From Panacagrimonas sp. (GTDB lineage: Bacteria > Pseudomonadota > Gammaproteobacteria > Nevskiales > Nevskiaceae), in assembly GCF_020697055.1 (NCBI RefSeq), contig NZ_JAJFBP010000019.1, positions 1-64,000 of the forward strand: a DNA stretch of 64,000 nucleotides, given 5' to 3'. The notes under the pieces are model-generated. The model was given only the letters and a program-made list of their open reading frames with translations. It ran no database searches and was not told the DNA's origin. The position numbers were made by a program, and so were the translations under genes. Each line of letters opens with the position of its first letter. The stretch's first letter is position 1. Positions 46,574 through 56,787 of this stretch are shown in pieces.

Positions 46574-48040
46574 CTACGCCGCCTTGACCTGCTCGTAGGC
46601 GGCCAGCGCGCGCGCCCGCGACGAGGCGAGATCAACGATCGGCTGCGGGTAATCGCGACCGAGCGTCAGCCCGGCCTTCGACAGGACCGCCGCATCCGCC
46701 TGCCACGGCGCGTGGATCGCGGCATCCGGCAGTCGCGCGAGCTCAGGCACCCAGCGCCGGAGGTAGACGCCTGGCGCATCGAACTTCCCCGACTGCAGCA
46801 CCGGGTTGAAGATCCGGTAGAACGGCGATGCATCGGCGCCGCAGCCCGCGGTCCACTGCCAGCCCATCGTGTTGTTGGCCAGGCTCGCGTCGACCAGCGT
46901 GTCCCAGAACCAGCGCGCGCCTTCGATCCACGGGATCAGCAGGTTCTTGGTCAGGAAGCTCGCGACGATCATGCGCACGCGGTTGTGCATCCAGCCGGTG
47001 CGCCACAGCTGGCGCATGCCCGCATCGACGATCGGCACGCCGGTCAGTCCACGCTGCCAGGCGATCAGATCGGCGGCGTACTCGCGCAACGGCCGCCATG
47101 GCATCGCGGCGAACTTCTCGACCAGCGGCGTCTCGGGCGTTCGCGGAAAGTGGAACAGCAGGTGATGCGCGAACTCGCGCCAGCCCAGTTCGCGCACGAA
47201 CCATTCGGCGTTGGCCTGCACGCCGGTCGGCGCGCCATGGGCCGTGAGCCGCTGCAGTCGCGCGACCAGCTGCAGCGGGGAGATCTCGCCGAAGTGCAGC
47301 GCCGGCGACAGGCCCGAGGTCGCGTCGATCGCCGGCTGGTCGCGACCCTGTCGATACTGCGCGAGCGCCTTTCTGGCGAAGCGTTCGAGCCGCGCGTGCG
47401 CGCCCTCCTCGCCCGGCGTCCATGCGGCGTCGAACTCCCGATCCCAGCGCACGCGCGGCAGCAGGCCCAGTTCCTCCAGCGGCGTGGACGCCGGCGCGCG
47501 ATCGAGTGCGGTGAACTGGCGCGGCGCCGGCAGCGGCGCGCGGCCGGATTCGAGTTCCTGCTGCAGGCGCGCCTGCGCGGTGCGCCAGAACGGCGTGAAG
47601 ACGCGGTACGGCTCACCGGCGCCGGTGCGGATCGAATGGGGCTCCACCAGCACCGCGCCGTTGAAGCTCTCCGCGATCCGGCCGTCCTCGCGCAGCGCCT
47701 CCTTGATGTGCCGATCGCGCTCGACGTATCCCGGGTCGTACAGACGGTTCCAGTAGACCGCATCGGCACCGCATTCCTTGACCAGCGACCGGATGCGCGT
47801 CGAGGCCGGTCCTTGCCGGATGACCAGTCCCCCACCGCGCTCGCGCAGGCTCGCGTCGAGCGCGGCCAGCGCGTGGTGCAACCACCAGCGGCTGGCGCCG
47901 CCCGGCGCCCACGGGGCTTCGGCATCCGGGTCGTGAACGTAGACGCAGACCACGCGTTCGTGACGGTCGGTCGCGGCGGCCAGGGCCGGGTTGTCGGCCA
48001 GGCGCAGGTCGCGACGGAACCAGACCAGGGCGGTGCTCAT
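46574..48040 (-). CDS. phrB: deoxyribodipyrimidine photo-lyase
   Basis: 488 residues. N-terminal Rossmann antenna domain (MSTALVWFRRDLRLADNPAL), GASRWWLHHALAALD, then the helical FAD domain with LSPALHFGEISP, NAEWFVRELGWREFAHHLLFHFP (pattern), MRQLWRTGWMHNRVRM and NTMGWQWTAGCGADASPFYRIFNP (pattern). These mark class I CPD photolyases with a folate antenna. It repairs UV-made cyclobutane dimers using blue light. Stands alone, convergent with the sirtuin gene by 6 bases. Confidence 0.94.
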   Translation of the reverse strand: MSTALVWFRRDLRLADNPALAAATDRHERVVCVYVHDPDAEAPWAPGGASRWWLHHALAALDASLRERGGGLVIRQGPASTRIRSLVKECGADAVYWNRLYDPGYVERDRHIKEALREDGRIAESFNGAVLVEPHSIRTGAGEPYRVFTPFWRTAQARLQQELESGRAPLPAPRQFTALDRAPASTPLEELGLLPRVRWDREFDAAWTPGEEGAHARLERFARKALAQYRQGRDQPAIDATSGLSPALHFGEISPLQLVARLQRLTAHGAPTGVQANAEWFVRELGWREFAHHLLFHFPRTPETPLVEKFAAMPWRPLREYAADLIAWQRGLTGVPIVDAGMRQLWRTGWMHNRVRMIVASFLTKNLLIPWIEGARWFWDTLVDASLANNTMGWQWTAGCGADASPFYRIFNPVLQSGKFDAPGVYLRRWVPELARLPDAAIHAPWQADAAVLSKAGLTLGRDYPQPIVDLASSRARALAAYEQVKAA

Positions 48041-48095
48041 GTCGCGATGGTAAGCGCGGCGGGCCGCGCGTCAGGACCGCGTCGAAGCGATTCGA

Positions 48096-48887
48096 TCAGC
48101 CGACCGCCGCTTCGTCGCGCGCCGGCGCGCCCCACCCGACCCAGCGGCACACGCGGCCGATCGGCCGGCGAACCCAGCGCCGCGACATCCGGCGGCGCCA
48201 GCGGTCGCGCTCGGCCCCCCGCATCTCGACTTTCAGTCGATCCAGGCCGAAATCGCAGGGCGCAGGATCCGGCGCGGTCCGCAGCTCTCGCCGCATCCAG
48301 GCGTCGAGGAAGAGGTCGCGCGCCCGCGCGTCGGTCTCGCCGTTGCCGCCCAGCATCGCGGACAAGGCATCGCGGCCCTGTCGACGGTTCCATCCGACCG
48401 CCGTTTCAGCCAGGTCCAGGACGTGCGCGATCTCGCCATCGTCGAGGTGTTCGAAGTAGGCCAGGTGCAGCACCGTGCGATACCGGTCCGGCAGGCGCCG
48501 CAGCGCCGTGTGCAGGTTCTCGACCATCCCTGTCCGCGCCGGGGCCGGCACGATCGCCTGCGTCGACGGATCGATCGTGGCGTCGTCTGCGTCGGCCGCG
48601 AGGCTTTGCGAGGCGCGAGCCACCAGTCGCAGGATCCAGGCGCGGGGGCGGTTCCCCGGCCGCCAGACCTGCATCCCGGTCCAGATCTGCAGCATCAGGG
48701 CCTGCAGCACCTGCGCCGCGCTCGCCGGATGGCCCAGGCGCACCAGCGCCAGCCGATACACCGGTTCCTGGTAGACCGCGTAGAACTGTTCCATCGCGCC
48801 GCGCTCGCGCCGCGCGATGCGCAGCAGCAGCCCGGCCACGTACGCGTCCTCGCCGTCTCTGTATTCGTTGTCGCTCACCCCGATCAT
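48096..48887 (-). CDS. ECF-like sigma factor with C-terminal extension
   Basis: 263 residues. Region 2-like helices at about 15-95 (LLLRIARRERGAMEQFYAVYQEPVYRLALVRL, pattern; WRPGNRPRAWILRLVARAS) and region 4-like HTH at about 126-178 (LRRLPDRYRTVLHLAYFEHLDDGEIAHVLDL, pattern). The last 85 residues are an unusual, basic, Trp/Arg-rich extension (RDRWRRRMSRRWVRRPIGRV). The sequence is a divergent member, so promoter recognition may be altered. No anti-sigma gene adjoins it. The divergent region to yadG holds an inverted repeat that could be a control site. Confidence 0.75.
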   Translation of the reverse strand: MIGVSDNEYRDGEDAYVAGLLLRIARRERGAMEQFYAVYQEPVYRLALVRLGHPASAAQVLQALMLQIWTGMQVWRPGNRPRAWILRLVARASQSLAADADDATIDPSTQAIVPAPARTGMVENLHTALRRLPDRYRTVLHLAYFEHLDDGEIAHVLDLAETAVGWNRRQGRDALSAMLGGNGETDARARDLFLDAWMRRELRTAPDPAPCDFGLDRLKVEMRGAERDRWRRRMSRRWVRRPIGRVCRWVGWGAPARDEAAVG

Positions 48888-48944
48888 GTGACCTCATCCT
48901 TGCCTGGCCTGTAGTTCGGCCTTCATGCAGGACCTGCGAATGGT

Positions 48945-48970
48945 GCGTGAACGCGCAGTGCGATTCACGC
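48945..48970. promoter_or_regulatory. inverted repeat in the sigma factor-yadG divergent region
   Basis: GCGTGAA (48945-48951) and TTCACGC (48964-48970) are perfect complements, with 12 bases between them. They lie 58-83 bases upstream of the sigma factor ATG. Spacing of about two helical turns fits a dimeric regulator, but nothing else supports this. The remainder of 48888-49131 shows no gene. Confidence 0.35.
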
Positions 48971-49115
48971 GTGCAATTTGATCGGCATCACAGTGGATCG
49001 GGCCGTTTCGTCCATCTGCGTGACGTCGCTCACGCGCGCGCGAGCCGCGCCCGCGGCGAGGTGGACTTGGCTAGGTAGCGCGCACCCTCCAGGCGGCCCC
49101 GCACCGCGCGCTCCG

Positions 49116-49121
49116 TATAAT
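49116..49121 (+). promoter_or_regulatory. -10 element of the yadG-type operon
   Basis: A perfect TATAAT, 10 bases before the ATG at 49132, with no good -35. The transcript would have a leader of only a few bases. Confidence 0.5.
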
Positions 49122-49131
49122 CGACCGGTCC

Positions 49132-50026
<895 letters not shown>

Positions 50027-50046
<20 letters not shown>

Positions 50047-51580
50047 CGCGCGAAGACCCGTGCGGGCACTGCTGCTGACGGCGCTGCTGACGGCCGGCTG
50101 CAGCACGCTGCCGACCGCGGACAGCATTCCCACCGAAGGGATCGAGTGGATCCACACGGTCGCGCCGGGGTGCGAGCCGCCCTCGGCCGACGAGGCGCTG
50201 CGTGCCGCGGTCGGTGACGATCCCGGGCAGCTGGCGTTCGCGCGCCGCGTGGGGGCGATCGAATCCGCGATCACCCGCAAACCGATCCAGGCCGGCAACA
50301 CCGTGCATCTGCTGGTCGACGGGCCGGCCACGCACGCCGCGCAGCTCGAGGCGATCCGCGCCGCCAAGCACCACGTCCACCTCGAGGTCTACATTCTCAC
50401 CGACGAGCACATCGGCAAGCAGTACGCCGATGCGCTCGCCGATCGCGCCCGCGCCGGCGTCAAGGTGCGACTGATGTTCGATGGCGTCGGCTCGCTCGGC
50501 GCCGGTGCCCAGTTCCGCGAGGAGCTGCGCAAGCAGGGCGTCGAGATCGAGGAGATCAACAGCGTCAATCCGCTCGAGGAGCCGCGCGTGTGGCGGCTCA
50601 ACCGTCGCAGTCATCGCAAGATGCTGGTGGTCGACGGCAAGGTCGCCTTCACCGGCGGCGTCAACATCATGGACGAGTACATGTCGTCGTCGTCCGGCTC
50701 CACGTCCGGCGACGGAGGATCGGGCTCGTCGTCGGGTGCGTCCAAGTCCGGGGCGGAAGCCTCTTCCGTGGGCGGTTCGGGCGGTTCCAAGGGCGGCGGC
50801 AAGAAGGAGACGAAAACCGCGCGCCTGGGCTGGCGCGACACGCACATCCGCGTCGAGGGCCCTGCGGTGGCCGACTTCCAGCGCGAATTCGTGCGCAACT
50901 GGGAGGAAACCGGAGGCAAGAAGCTCGAGCTGTCGGCCGACTACCTGCCGCCCACGTCCGCCGTCGGCCACAGCCTGGTGCGGGTGATCGGCACCGAGGG
51001 CGAGGACTTCCTGGGACTGGCCCTGGGCGTGCCGCAGGAACTCGTGCACAAGCTGCTCGGCAAGCGCAAGCGATCGAGTCCGATCTACGCCTCCTACATT
51101 TCGGCGATCCGCGAAGCCCAGCGCCGCATCTGGATCACGCAGGCCTACTTCGCGCCCAGCGACGAGCTGGTCAAGCTGCTGGGCAAGGCCGCCAAGCGCG
51201 GCGTCGACGTGCGCATCGTCGTGCCCGCTCGATCCGACACCAAGCTGCTGCCGCTGGCCGCGCGCCACTACTACGACCGGATGCTCGAAGCCGGCATCAA
51301 GCTGTACGAATACGACCCGGTGATGATCCATGCCAAGACCGCGGTGGTCGACGGCGTGTGGTCGACGGTCGGCTCGAGCAATCTCGACTTCCGCAGCCTG
51401 ATCCACAACGACGAAGCCAACGCGATCATCATCGGCCGGGAGTTCGGCCACGAGATGGAAGAGTTGTTTGAACGCGACGTGTCGAAGTCCACCGAGGTCA
51501 CGCTCGAACAGTGGAAGGATCGGCCGCTGCTGGATCGGGTCAAGGAAGCCGGCGCGGCGGCGATCAAGTACTGGATGTGA
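50027..51580 (+). CDS. exported lipoprotein of the cardiolipin synthase/phospholipase D family
   Basis: 517 residues from TTG 50027, chosen because GGAGG lies 6 bases upstream and it gives a full lipoprotein signal (RR, hydrophobic core, LLTAGC with C25); a GTG at 50060 would leave only 13 residues before the cysteine. Two HKD motifs: H196-K198-D203 (HRKMLVVD) and H435-K437-D442 (HAKTAVVD), each followed by GG/GSSN. A Ser/Gly/Lys low-complexity stretch at about 219-260 interrupts the first half. The family makes cardiolipin or cleaves phospholipids. Location would be periplasmic, membrane anchored. Sits inside the yadGH operon. Confidence 0.88.
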
Positions 51581-51597
51581 GGAACGACGCCGACGTG

Positions 51598-52380
51598 ATG
51601 CCGGAACCTGCGCCCCCGACGCCGCTGCTGGGCTTCCGCACGCTGCTGAAAAAAGAGGTGATGCGCTTCACCTCGGTGCTGGCGCAGACCGTGACGGCGC
51701 CGGTGATCATGGCCCTGCTGTACCTGCTGGTGTTTTCCCAGGCGCTGGGCGATCGGCCTTCGGCCTACGAGGGCGTCAGCTACACGCAATTCCTGCTGCC
51801 GGGGCTGATCATGATGTCGGTGATCCAGAACGCGTTCGCCAACACCAGCTCCTCGCTGATCCAGAGCAAGATGATGGGCAACATCGTCTTCCTGATGATG
51901 TCGCCGCTGGGGGCGATCGAATGGTTCTGCGCGTACGTGCTGGCGGCGCTGTTCCGAGTGACGCTGGTGCTGGTGGCGATGCTGGTGGTGACCTATCCGT
52001 TCGTGCATCTGCCGCTGAACGCGCCGGTTGCGCTGATCGCGCACTTCCTGTTCGCCGGCGGCAGCCTGGCGGTGCTCGGGCTGATCGCCGCGATCGTGGC
52101 GCAAAAGTTCGACCACATCGCGTCCTTCACCAACTTCTTCATCACGCCGCTGTCGTTCCTGTCCGGCGTGTTCTATTCGGTGCATTCGCTGCCGCCGCTG
52201 TGGAACCAGGTATCGCATCTGAATCCGTTCTTCTACATGATCGACGGCTTTCGCTACGGCTTCTTCGGCAAGGCCGACGTCCCGGTGTGGATGAGCCTGA
52301 GCTGGTCGGCCGGGTTCTTCGCCGTGGCCTCGGCGGTCTGCCTGGTCCTGCTCCATCGCGGGTATCGCCTGCGGCCCTGA
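51598..52380 (+). CDS. yadH: YadH-type ABC-2 permease
   Basis: 260 residues from ATG 51598; GTG codons at 51577 (overlapping the PLD stop) and 51595 are alternatives. Six hydrophobic helices with the ABC-2 pattern: LLKKEVMRFTSVLAQTVTAPVIMALLYLLVFSQAL (pattern), YTQFLLPGLIMMSVIQNAFANTSSSLIQSKMMGN, and FFITPLSFLSGVFYSVHSLPPLWNQVSHLNPFFYMIDGFRYGFFG. This matches E. coli YadH. The substrate of YadGH is not established. It ends 94 bases before ibaG. Confidence 0.88.
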   Translation: MPEPAPPTPLLGFRTLLKKEVMRFTSVLAQTVTAPVIMALLYLLVFSQALGDRPSAYEGVSYTQFLLPGLIMMSVIQNAFANTSSSLIQSKMMGNIVFLMMSPLGAIEWFCAYVLAALFRVTLVLVAMLVVTYPFVHLPLNAPVALIAHFLFAGGSLAVLGLIAAIVAQKFDHIASFTNFFITPLSFLSGVFYSVHSLPPLWNQVSHLNPFFYMIDGFRYGFFGKADVPVWMSLSWSAGFFAVASAVCLVLLHRGYRLRP

Positions 52381-52474
52381 GCCGGGTTGTGCACTGTCGA
52401 TGGCGCCACTGTCGCCGGCGCGGCGCCTCGCCCACAATTCGCCCCCCCGTGACCGCCGTATCCCACCGTTTCCG

Positions 52475-52696
52475 ATGACCAAGGAAGAGATCCAGCAGCT
52501 GATCCAGGCCGGCCTGCCGGGCGCGCAAGTGCGCGTCACCGGCGACGACGGCCGCCATTTCGAAGCCGAAGTGATCTGCGCGGCCTTCGCCGGCAAGATG
52601 CCGGTCGCGCAGCACCGCATGGTCTACGCCACGCTGGGCGACCGCATGGGCGGCGAGATCCACGCGCTGCAGCTGACGACGCGCGCTGCACCCTAA
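52475..52696 (+). CDS. ibaG: BolA-family protein IbaG
   Basis: 73 residues from ATG 52475; earlier in-frame codons are not conserved. The BolA core is intact: TKEEIQQLIQAGLPGAQVRVTGDDGRHFEAEVICAAFAGK (pattern over 2-41), PVAQHRMVYATLG, and EIHALQL with the invariant His. IbaG/BolA proteins pair with monothiol glutaredoxins in iron-sulfur handling and respond to acid stress. Its place directly before murA is conserved in gammaproteobacteria. Confidence 0.94.
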   Translation: MTKEEIQQLIQAGLPGAQVRVTGDDGRHFEAEVICAAFAGKMPVAQHRMVYATLGDRMGGEIHALQLTTRAAP

Positions 52697-52756
52697 TTGC
52701 ACGACGGCGCCCCACGGGCGCCACCGGCGATCGGCACACTGCGCGCCGTCGTCTGA

Positions 52757-54052
<1,296 letters not shown>

Positions 54053-54058
54053 ATCTCA

Positions 54059-54116
54059 TAGCCCGGGCGAAGCCCGGGGACGCCCCCAAACCGCTTCCCG
54101 GACTGCGCCCGGGCTA
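54059..54116. repeat. REP-like palindromic intergenic element
   Basis: TAGCCCGGGC (54059-54068) and GCCCGGGCTA (54107-54116) are perfect inverted ends of a 58-base element with an inner GCCCGGGCGAAGCCCGGG hairpin near the left end. It lies between convergent murA and eutC and its right end includes the eutC stop codon. It may serve as a two-way terminator. Confidence 0.7.
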
Positions 54117-54854
54117 CGTTGGGTTCAGCGCTTTCGCGTTCAGCGCGACGCCCGTGACGCCTGCCGCGAGGCCCGCCTCGATCAACGCGGCGATCTGCGC
54201 CGCTGCCTGCTCGTAGCCCAATCCCGCGCCGTGGATGTTGGAGACGCAGTTGCGTTCGGCATCGTTGCGGCCGCGCCGGGGACGCGCCGTCAGGTAGGCG
54301 CCCAGGCTGTCCGGCGACGACAGTCCCGGCCGCTCGCCGATCAGCATCAGTGCGAACTTCGCGCCCAGGCATTCGCCGATCTCGTCGGCCAGCGCCACGC
54401 GCGCCTGCGTGGCGATCACCAGCGGACCGGGTGCCAGATGCGAGACGCGCGGCAGAAGCGCGGCCAGCAACGCCGGGGCGTGGCGCTGCACCGCTGTCGC
54501 CGACAGGCCGTCGCCGAGCACGATCAGCAAATCGCACGCGGCGCCGTTCAATCGATTACGCGACGCCGGGTCGAGCCGTCGTCCCCAGTCGGGCCGCGCC
54601 AGGTACGCCGCGCGATCCGCAGCGGCGCTGGCGACTTCGATCGCGTCGCGACCCGCCCGACCCAGCGCATCCCGCAGCGCCGGCAGATCGAGCGCCGCGT
54701 GCACCGCATCGCGCGCCTGCGCATGCGCCAGGCCGAACGACAGCACGTCCGACGTGGACTGGCTCACGCCGCTGCGACCCAGCGCCACGCGCGCCGGCGT
54801 CAACGGCTTGAGCGAGCGCATCACCTCGCCCGGACGCTCGTCGCGCGGGCTCAT
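54114..54854 (-). CDS. eutC: ethanolamine ammonia-lyase small subunit
   Basis: 246 residues. EutC pattern: LTPARVALGRSGVSQSTSDVLSFGLAHAQARDAVHAALD (pattern, about 17-55), DLLIVLGDGLSATAVQRHA, VALADEIGECLGAKFALMLIGERPGLSSPDSLGAYLT (pattern) and RNCVSNIHGAGL. With EutB it forms the adenosylcobalamin-dependent enzyme that converts ethanolamine to acetaldehyde and ammonia. The ATG overlaps the eutB stop. Its stop codon lies in the palindromic repeat. Confidence 0.95.
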   Translation of the reverse strand: MSPRDERPGEVMRSLKPLTPARVALGRSGVSQSTSDVLSFGLAHAQARDAVHAALDLPALRDALGRAGRDAIEVASAAADRAAYLARPDWGRRLDPASRNRLNGAACDLLIVLGDGLSATAVQRHAPALLAALLPRVSHLAPGPLVIATQARVALADEIGECLGAKFALMLIGERPGLSSPDSLGAYLTARPRRGRNDAERNCVSNIHGAGLGYEQAAAQIAALIEAGLAAGVTGVALNAKALNPT

Positions 54855-56248
54855 GTCCGGGCCCTTTCGACGAAGTCGCGCAGGTCGGCCAGCGCTTCCA
54901 CGCGCGCATCCTCGATCGGCACGCCGGCCTCGTCGACGATGTGCTGATCGCGCAGCCAGCCCTCGAACTCGGGTGCGCAGCGCAGACCGAGCGTGCGCCG
55001 CAGGTACAACGCGTCGTGAAAACTGGTCGACTGGTAGTTGAGCATCACGTCGTCGGCGCCGGGCACCCCCATCACGTAGTTCACACCGGCGGCGCCGAGC
55101 ATCGTGAGGGTCGTGTCCATGTCGTCCTGGTCGGCTTCGGCGTGGTTGGTGTAGCAGACGTCCACGCCCATCGGCAGGCCCAGCAGCTTGCCGCAGAAGT
55201 GATCCTCGAGCGCCGCGCGCAGGATCTGCTTGCCGTCGTAGAGATATTCGGGCCCGATGAAGCCGACCACCGTGTTCACCAGCAGAGGCTCGAACTCGCG
55301 CGCCACCGCGTACGCCCGCGCTTCGAGCGTCTGCTGATCGACGCCGTGGTGCGCGTCGGCCGACAGCGCGCTGCCCTGCCCGGTCTCGAAATACATCACG
55401 TGCTCGCCGAGAGTCCCCCGTCGCAGCGATCGCGCGGCGTCGTGCGCTTCGCGCAGCATCGCCAGGTCGATGCCGAAGCTGCGGTTGAGCGCCTCGGTCC
55501 CACCGATCGACTGGAACACCAGGTCCAGCGGCAGTCCCGCTTCGATCGCCGCGATCTGGCGCGTGACGTGGGTGAGCACGCAGGACTGCGTCGGAATCCC
55601 GAAGCGGGCGATCAGCTCGTCGAGCAGTCGCCACAGGCGCTCGAGCAGCGCCGGCTCGTCGCTCGCCGGATTGATGCCGATGCAGGCGTCGCCGCAGCCC
55701 AGCAGCAGGCCATCGAGGATCGACACCGCGATGCCACGCGCATCGTCGGTCGGATGGTTCGGCTGCAGGCGTACGGCGAGCACGCCAGATCCGCCCAGCG
55801 TGTTGCGAAAGCGCGTCTCGACGCGCCGCTTGCGCGCTGCCAGAACCAGGTCCTGGTTGCGCATCAGCTTGCTGACCGCCGCAACCATTTCGGGCATCAA
55901 GCCCGGGGAGAGCCCCGCCAACGCCGCAGCGTCCACCGCGTCCGAGAGCAGCCAGTCGCGGAACCCGCCGACGGTGAGCGCGGAAACGGGCGCGAAGGCG
56001 GCGCGATCGAATCGATCCAGGATCAGCCGCGTGACCTCGTCGGTCTCCGGTGCGATCAACGGCTCGTCCAGGAACGCCGACAGCGGCACGTCGGCCAGTG
56101 CGTAGCGCGCGGCCATGCGTTCTTCGGCGCTCGCGGCCGCGATGCCCGCCAGTCCGTCGCCGGAGCGCGCGGGCGACGCCTTGGCCAGCAGCACGCACAG
56201 GTCGTCGAAACGATGGCCGCGGATGCCGACGCGCGCGACGCGGTTCAT
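54851..56248 (-). CDS. eutB: ethanolamine ammonia-lyase heavy chain
   Basis: 465 residues from ATG 56248. A TIM-barrel EutB with FRDWLLSDAVDAA, LMRNQDLVLAARKRRVETRFRNTLG (pattern), LQPNHPTDD, GDACIGINPASD, QSIGGTEALNRSFGI, MYFETGQGSALSADAHHGVDQQTLEARAY (pattern) and VCYTNHAEADQDDMD. It needs B12. No eutA reactivase, no microcompartment shell genes, no aldehyde dehydrogenase and no ethanolamine permease lie in the window, so this is the minimal eut type. Start overlaps the SnoaL-like gene stop. Confidence 0.96.
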   Translation of the reverse strand: MNRVARVGIRGHRFDDLCVLLAKASPARSGDGLAGIAAASAEERMAARYALADVPLSAFLDEPLIAPETDEVTRLILDRFDRAAFAPVSALTVGGFRDWLLSDAVDAAALAGLSPGLMPEMVAAVSKLMRNQDLVLAARKRRVETRFRNTLGGSGVLAVRLQPNHPTDDARGIAVSILDGLLLGCGDACIGINPASDEPALLERLWRLLDELIARFGIPTQSCVLTHVTRQIAAIEAGLPLDLVFQSIGGTEALNRSFGIDLAMLREAHDAARSLRRGTLGEHVMYFETGQGSALSADAHHGVDQQTLEARAYAVAREFEPLLVNTVVGFIGPEYLYDGKQILRAALEDHFCGKLLGLPMGVDVCYTNHAEADQDDMDTTLTMLGAAGVNYVMGVPGADDVMLNYQSTSFHDALYLRRTLGLRCAPEFEGWLRDQHIVDEAGVPIEDARVEALADLRDFVERART

Positions 56249-56619
56249 CTCGCGGCCGGCTTCCGGCTGTGGAACATGTCGACGACGCATTTCCACGCAC
56301 CGTCGGCCTGCCGCTCGTAGGTTTCGAGCGTCACGCAATCCAGTCCCAGTGCGGGAAAGGCGGCGGTGCCTGCGATGTAGGCGAGCCCGCCTTCGGTCGC
56401 CGTGCGCATCACGCCGAAGACGCCTTTGCCGGATTGCTCGCGCAGTCCCTTGAGAAAGTCGACGATCGCGGCGCGCCCGCGCACCGGCTCGGCATCGGGC
56501 GGCAGTAGCAGGGCGTCAGGGGCGTAGAACACCTCGCCGATCTCGTTGATCCGGCCCTCGGCGTAATACACGTCGAAGAGTTCGCGCAGCGCAACGGCAT
56601 TCGCGGGCTGGGATTGCAT
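56245..56619 (-). CDS. SnoaL/DUF4440-like NTF2-fold protein
   Basis: 124 residues from ATG 56619, with AAAGGAG 6 bases upstream. The fold pattern is clear: VALRELFDVYYAEGRINEIGEVFYAPDALLLPPDAEPVRGRAAI (pattern, about 9-52), FLKGLREQSGKG and CVVDMFHSRKPA. These small conical domains act as hydrolases, isomerases or stress proteins; no catalytic set can be assigned here. It is the first gene of the operon with eutB (ATGA overlap), which suggests a role in ethanolamine use or in handling its toxic aldehyde, by context only. Confidence 0.82.
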   Translation of the reverse strand: MQSQPANAVALRELFDVYYAEGRINEIGEVFYAPDALLLPPDAEPVRGRAAIVDFLKGLREQSGKGVFGVMRTATEGGLAYIAGTAAFPALGLDCVTLETYERQADGAWKCVVDMFHSRKPAAR

Positions 56620-56787
56620 GGTTTTACTCCTTTGCGGTGGAACACGCGGCGAGCGAGTCGCCCGACTGCATCGCGACCGATTAAAGCGCGATTCGTCACG
56701 GGCGTCCTTCCTGCCGAACCCGCATGCCATTTGACGGTGCCTCGCGCTCGCGCCAGCGTTGCGATCCCGCCCCCCGACGGAATCGCG

